This document shows, one piece after another, positions 41,862-45,267 of a stretch of 45,267 bases of DNA. The stretch comes from CAZOHN01 sp964579325. GTDB taxonomy: Bacteria; Pseudomonadota; Alphaproteobacteria; Rhodobacterales; Rhodobacteraceae. The stretch lies in assembly GCA_964579325.1 (NCBI GenBank), contig CAZOHN010000006.1, positions 1 to 45,267 on the forward strand. Reading direction: 5' to 3'. The position numbers and the translations under genes are program-made. The first letter of the stretch is position 1. Each line of letters opens with the position of its first letter. The notes under the pieces were generated by a model. That model was not told the DNA's origin. It worked only from the letters and a program-made list of their open reading frames with translations, and did not search any database.

Positions 41862-42149
41862 ATGTCCATCGACATCGACACCGCGCGCAAGGTCGCCAAG
41901 CTCGCCCGCATCAGCGTGGCCGAGAACGATCTGCCGAAACTCGCCGGACAACTCTCGGGCATCCTGACCTTCATGGAACAGCTCAACGAGGTCGACGTGA
42001 CCGGCATCGAGCCGATGGTTTCGGTCACGCCCATGCGCCTCAAACGCCGCCAGGATGGTGTCACGGACGGCGGAATCCAGCCACAGATCCTCAAGAATGC
42101 CCCGGATGCGCGCGAGGGCTTCTTCGCAGTCCCGAAGGTGGTCGAATGA
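41862..42149 (+). CDS. gatC: Aspartyl/glutamyl-tRNA amidotransferase subunit C
   Basis: 95 residues. V-A-K-L-A-R-I-S-V-A-E near the N-terminus and F-M-E-Q-L-N-E-V-D-V-T-G-I-E-P-M are the hallmarks. It stabilises the GatCAB complex that amidates misacylated Glu-tRNA-Gln and Asp-tRNA-Asn. It overlaps gatA by 4 bp (ATGA). Confidence 0.96.
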   Translation: MSIDIDTARKVAKLARISVAENDLPKLAGQLSGILTFMEQLNEVDVTGIEPMVSVTPMRLKRRQDGVTDGGIQPQILKNAPDAREGFFAVPKVVE

Positions 42150-43624
42150 CGCTGAACACCCTCGACATCGCAGGGGCGCGCGATCTGCTGCGCAAGGGCG
42201 AGATCACCGCCGAGGACCTCACCATGTCCTGTCTCTCGGCGATTGACGCCGCAGGCGACCTCAACGCCTTCGTACATCCCACGCCCGAGACTGCGCTCGA
42301 CCAGGCGCGGGCGGCCGACGCGCGGCTGAAGGCGGGCGGCGCGCCCGACCTCTGCGGCATCCCGCTCGGCATCAAGGACCTGTTCTGCACCCGAGACGTT
42401 CCCTCGCAGGCTGCCTCGAACATCCTGACAGGCTTCCGCCCCGAGTACGAAAGTACCGTCACGACCCGGCTCTGGGAGGCCGGCGCGGTCATGCTCGGCA
42501 AGCTCAACATGGACGAGTTCGCGATGGGCTCGTCGAACGAGACGTCCTGCTACGGCAACGCCGTCAACCCGTGGAAGGTCGATGACCGGCGACTGACGCC
42601 GGGCGGCTCCTCCGGCGGCTCCGCCGCCGCCGTCGCGGCCGACCTCTGCCTCGCCGCGACCGGAACCGACACCGGCGGGTCGATCCGGCAACCGGCGGCC
42701 TTCTGCGGCATCGTCGGCATCAAGCCGACCTACGGCCGCGTCAGCCGTTGGGGTATCGTCGCCTTCGCCTCCTCGCTCGACCAGGCCGGCCCGATGACCA
42801 AGTCGGTCCGCGACGCCGCGATCATGCTGCAGGCAATCGCGGGCGAGGATCCGAAGGATTCGACCTCCGCCGAGATCCCGGTTCCCGATTTCGAGGCCGC
42901 GCTCACCGGCGACGTGCGCGGCAAGCGCATCGGCATCCCGCGCGAGTACCGGATGGACGGAATGCCCGACGAGATCGAGGCGCTCTGGACCGAAGGCGCC
43001 GCGATGCTGAAGGATGCCGGCGCCGAGATCGTCGACATCTCGCTGCCGCACACGAAGTATGCGCTGCCCGCCTACTACGTCATTGCACCCGCCGAGGCCT
43101 CGTCGAATCTCGCGCGCTACGACGGCGTTCGCTATGGTCACCGCGCGAAGCTGTCGCAAGGCGACGGGATCACCGAGATGTACGAGAAGACCCGCGCCGA
43201 AGGCTTCGGCGACGAGGTCAAGCGTCGGATCATGGTGGGAACCTACGTCCTCTCGGCGGGCTTCTACGACGCCTACTACAACCGCGCCCGCAAGGTCCGC
43301 GCCCTGATCAAGCGGGATTTCGACGAGGTCTTTGCGGCGGGAGTCGATGCGATCCTGACGCCTGCCACCCCGTCTGCCGCCTTCGGCCTGGGCGAGATGG
43401 CCGATGCCGACCCCGTGCAGATGTACCTCAACGACGTCTTCACCGTGACGGTGAACCTCGCCGGTCTCCCCGGCATCTCGGTTCCCGCCGGCCTCGACGC
43501 GAAGGGCCTGCCGCTCGGCTTGCAACTCATCGGGCGGCCCTGGGACGAGGCGGGCATCCTCAACCTCGCCCACCGGATCGAGGCGGACGCGGGGTTCTCC
43601 GCGAAACCCGCCCGCTGGTGGTGA
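42146..43624 (+). CDS. gatA: Aspartyl/glutamyl-tRNA amidotransferase subunit A
   Basis: 492 residues, standard length. The amidase signature G-G-S-S-G-G-S-A-A-A-V is at 153-163. The catalytic Lys77, cis-Ser155 and Ser179 match the Lys-cisSer-Ser triad of GatA by spacing. It generates ammonia from glutamine for the amidation of tRNA-bound Glu/Asp. gatB is not in the window. Confidence 0.97.
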   Translation: MTLNTLDIAGARDLLRKGEITAEDLTMSCLSAIDAAGDLNAFVHPTPETALDQARAADARLKAGGAPDLCGIPLGIKDLFCTRDVPSQAASNILTGFRPEYESTVTTRLWEAGAVMLGKLNMDEFAMGSSNETSCYGNAVNPWKVDDRRLTPGGSSGGSAAAVAADLCLAATGTDTGGSIRQPAAFCGIVGIKPTYGRVSRWGIVAFASSLDQAGPMTKSVRDAAIMLQAIAGEDPKDSTSAEIPVPDFEAALTGDVRGKRIGIPREYRMDGMPDEIEALWTEGAAMLKDAGAEIVDISLPHTKYALPAYYVIAPAEASSNLARYDGVRYGHRAKLSQGDGITEMYEKTRAEGFGDEVKRRIMVGTYVLSAGFYDAYYNRARKVRALIKRDFDEVFAAGVDAILTPATPSAAFGLGEMADADPVQMYLNDVFTVTVNLAGLPGISVPAGLDAKGLPLGLQLIGRPWDEAGILNLAHRIEADAGFSAKPARWW

Positions 43625-43651
43625 CATCGGAAAAGTGAAAGGAAACCTGCG

Positions 43652-44251
43652 ATGACCCGCCTCCTCGCTGTCCTTCCCGTACTGTCCGTGCTGGCTCTTG
43701 CCGCCTGCGCGCCGCCTGTCCCCGACAGCGGCGCCGGCGGGGGCGTGGGCTTCGACAACTACGTCGAGTACCAGCAGCGCCGCGCGGCCGCCCCCTCGAC
43801 GGGGCGCATCGTGGCGAACCCGCAGATCGTCACGCCTCCTGTGGCCGCGCCGCAGTCGGAATCGCAGGTGATCGCAGGCGAGGCGCTCGCCGCCATCGGG
43901 GCGCGGCCTGCCGGCATCCCGCCGGTGGCCGCTGCGCCCGCGCCTGTTGCCGCTGCCGCTACCGCGTCGGTCGCCCCACGCCCGCTGCCGGCCGCCGGGT
44001 CCTCGGGGCCGAACATCGTCGCTTTCGCGCTTGCCACCTCGCACCCGGTCGGCCAGCAGATGTACCGTCGCTCGGCACTCGGGAGCGGCCGGTCTGAACG
44101 CTCCTGCGCGCGCTTCACCTCGGACGGGATCGCGCAGGAGGAATTCCTGCGCCGCGGCGGGCCCGAGCGCGACCCGATGGGTGTCGATCCCGATGGCGAC
44201 GGCTACGCCTGCCGTTGGGATCCCGCTCCGTTCCGCATCCGCGGCGGTTGA
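43652..44251 (+). CDS. Lipoprotein with C-terminal excalibur calcium-binding motif
   Basis: 199 residues. Lipobox L-A-A-C (Cys19) after a short signal. An alanine/proline-rich linker (about 60-120) leads to a C-terminal domain with C-A-R-F-T-S-D-G-I-A-Q-E-E-F-L and D-P-D-G-D-G-Y-A-C at 179-187, the excalibur-type calcium motif. AAAGGAAA precedes the ATG. Function unknown; probably envelope-attached. Confidence 0.88.
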   Translation: MTRLLAVLPVLSVLALAACAPPVPDSGAGGGVGFDNYVEYQQRRAAAPSTGRIVANPQIVTPPVAAPQSESQVIAGEALAAIGARPAGIPPVAAAPAPVAAAATASVAPRPLPAAGSSGPNIVAFALATSHPVGQQMYRRSALGSGRSERSCARFTSDGIAQEEFLRRGGPERDPMGVDPDGDGYACRWDPAPFRIRGG

Positions 44252-44261
44252 GGGCTAGGGG

Positions 44262-44975
44262 GTGCGGACCCTGCCGCATCCCTCGCCCAACCGCGGCCCG
44301 CGCCGCGACGGGGCGCGGCCCTCGCTCGTGGTGCTGCACTACACCGCGATGGCCACGCCCGAAGCCGCGCTCGACCGGCTCTGCGACCCCGCCGCCGAAG
44401 TCTCGGCACACTACCTCATCGCTCGCGACGGAACGGTCTTCGCCCTTGTCCCCGACGACGAGCGTGCATGGCACGCGGGCGCGGGCGCCTGGGGCGCGAT
44501 CACCGACATCAACTCGCACTCCATCGGCATCGAACTCGACAACCCCGGCGACGCCCCCTTCGCCGCGCCGCTCATGGCGAGCCTCGAGGCGCTCCTCGCT
44601 GCGCTCCTCGCGCGCCACCGCATCCCGCCCAGCCGGGTCATCGCGCATTCGGACTGCGCCCCCTCCCGCAAGTGCGACCCCGGCCCCCGGTTCGACTGGC
44701 GCCGCCTCGCACGTTCCGGTCTCGCAGTCTGGCCCGACCTGGGTTCTGCCGGGCGCGCCGGTGCCGCCGTGCAGACGGAGGCCCCGCACGGCGCGCTCGC
44801 CGATCACTTGCGCCGCATAGGCTACACCGCCGAGGCGACACCCTTGCAGCACCTCGCCGCCTTCCGCCTGCGCTTCCGCCCGGGTGCGGAAGGCCCGCCT
44901 GATGCCGGCGATGCCGCGCTTGCAGTTGCGCTGGCCGCGCGACATCCCGTTGACGGGCAAGGCACTGTCGCTTAA
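44262..44975 (+). CDS. N-acetylmuramoyl-L-alanine amidase (Amidase_2 family)
   Basis: 237 residues. The AmpD/AmiD-type zinc amidase fold has V-V-L-H-Y-T-A-M (first zinc His), A-W-H-A-G, and S-I-G-I-E-L-D-N. I-A-H-S-D-C-A-P-S-R-K-C-D-P-G-P carries the other zinc ligands; a Cys stands in place of the usual Thr in the R-K-x-D-P-G-P segment. It cleaves the amide between N-acetylmuramic acid and L-Ala in peptidoglycan or its fragments. The start is GTG, and no clear signal peptide is seen, suggesting cytoplasmic recycling. Its 3' end runs into the RNase P RNA region. Confidence 0.92.
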   Translation: MRTLPHPSPNRGPRRDGARPSLVVLHYTAMATPEAALDRLCDPAAEVSAHYLIARDGTVFALVPDDERAWHAGAGAWGAITDINSHSIGIELDNPGDAPFAAPLMASLEALLAALLARHRIPPSRVIAHSDCAPSRKCDPGPRFDWRRLARSGLAVWPDLGSAGRAGAAVQTEAPHGALADHLRRIGYTAEATPLQHLAAFRLRFRPGAEGPPDAGDAALAVALAARHPVDGQGTVA

Positions 44976-45267
44976 GTCCGGCCTGCGCGGATGGCCGGAT
45001 GGCCGGGTAACGCCCGGCCGGGGTAACCCGAGGGAAAGCGCCACAGAGAAGAGTCTGCCTCGCGTTCCGAAAGGATCGATGGCCCGGAAACGGGTCCGGG
45101 GCGATGGTGAAACGGTGGGGTAAGAGCCCACCGCGGACCGGGCAACCGGGACGGCACGGCAAGCCCCACCCGGAGCAATGCCGAATAGGGGCCTCATGCG
45201 GGCTTTCCGGAAACGGGGGCACCGCAGGGATGCTTCAGTCCAGAGGCCCGGGTTGGCAGCTTGAGCC
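44974..45267 (+). ncRNA. rnpB: RNase P RNA (class A), 3' end beyond the window
   Basis: Strong class-A core: GGTAACGCCCGG, the GGGAAAGCGCCACAGAG segment, GGTGAAACGGTGGGGTAAGAG, GGCACGGCAAGCCCCACCCG, GAGCAATGCCGAATAGGGG and the GGCAGCTTGAGCC region at the window end. The first recognisable conserved block is AAGTCCGG (44974-44981). The expected GAGGAAAGTCC is changed upstream of it, and the real 5' end (P1-P3) would fall inside the amidase gene. The RNA is the catalytic part of the enzyme that matures the 5' ends of tRNAs. Confidence 0.9.

Noticed and set aside
41126..44044. Very long minus-strand open frame (over 900 codons) opposite gatC/gatA and the ceramidase-like gene
   Set aside because: High GC removes stop codons from the opposite strand. 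The frame has no domain or signal, and the plus-strand genes are unmistakable.

Overview
The window looks like one contiguous piece of a high-GC alphaproteobacterial chromosome, most likely Rhodobacterales (Paracoccaceae/Roseobacter type). The basis is overall codon use, the gatCA, tadA/rluB and Anbu gene sets, an FnrL-type box, and an alphaproteobacterial class-A RNase P RNA at the right edge. These assignments come from reading the sequence; no database search was run.

Layout. (1) 1-1.6 kb: a LysR regulator divergent from a SnoaL-like protein and a decayed short-chain dehydrogenase remnant. (2) 1.9-14.2 kb: an island of eight genes whose products all carry signal peptides or membrane helices: a rhodanese-like protein with polyproline spacers, a trypsin-fold protease, a caspase-family protease, a DUF900 alpha/beta hydrolase, an unrecognised exported protein, a TPR-CHAT protease, a three-helix membrane protein and an exported GYF_2-like protein. 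Three unrelated protease folds with intact catalytic residues in one exported set is the most unusual feature here and the best candidate for an undescribed system. (3) 14.4-23.6 kb: a tightly overlapping nine-gene minus-strand operon (two Rieske oxygenase alpha subunits, a Pot-type ABC importer, a DMSP-lyase-family cupin, a YtcJ-like amidohydrolase and a small cupin). It faces a BetI-like TetR regulator across a perfect 9-4-9 palindrome. I infer uptake and oxidative breakdown of a betaine-like or N-methylated compound; the substrate is unknown.

(4) 24.6-26.7 kb: a gene-poor stretch, an orphan ParA-like ATPase and an exported CAP-domain protein. (5) 26.7-30.6 kb: the Anbu cluster (proteasome-like peptidase, transglutaminase, alpha-E protein, circularly permuted ATP-grasp). 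(6) 30.7-32.7 kb: dtd and a PfkB sugar kinase, divergent from an Hsp20 gene preceded by an FnrL-type box. (7) 32.7-38.1 kb: an operon of a 27-residue membrane microprotein, XpaC-like, TelA, a DUF2927 lipoprotein, an SPFH-GYF_2 protein and a zinc-ribbon membrane protein, a probable envelope-stress module. (8) 38.2-45.3 kb: housekeeping genes (rluB-like, tadA, a UPF0173 hydrolase, a ceramidase-family membrane protein, gatC, gatA, an excalibur lipoprotein, an amidase) and the start of rnpB, which runs off the window.

No tRNA, CRISPR array, intact transposase or phage gene was recognised.
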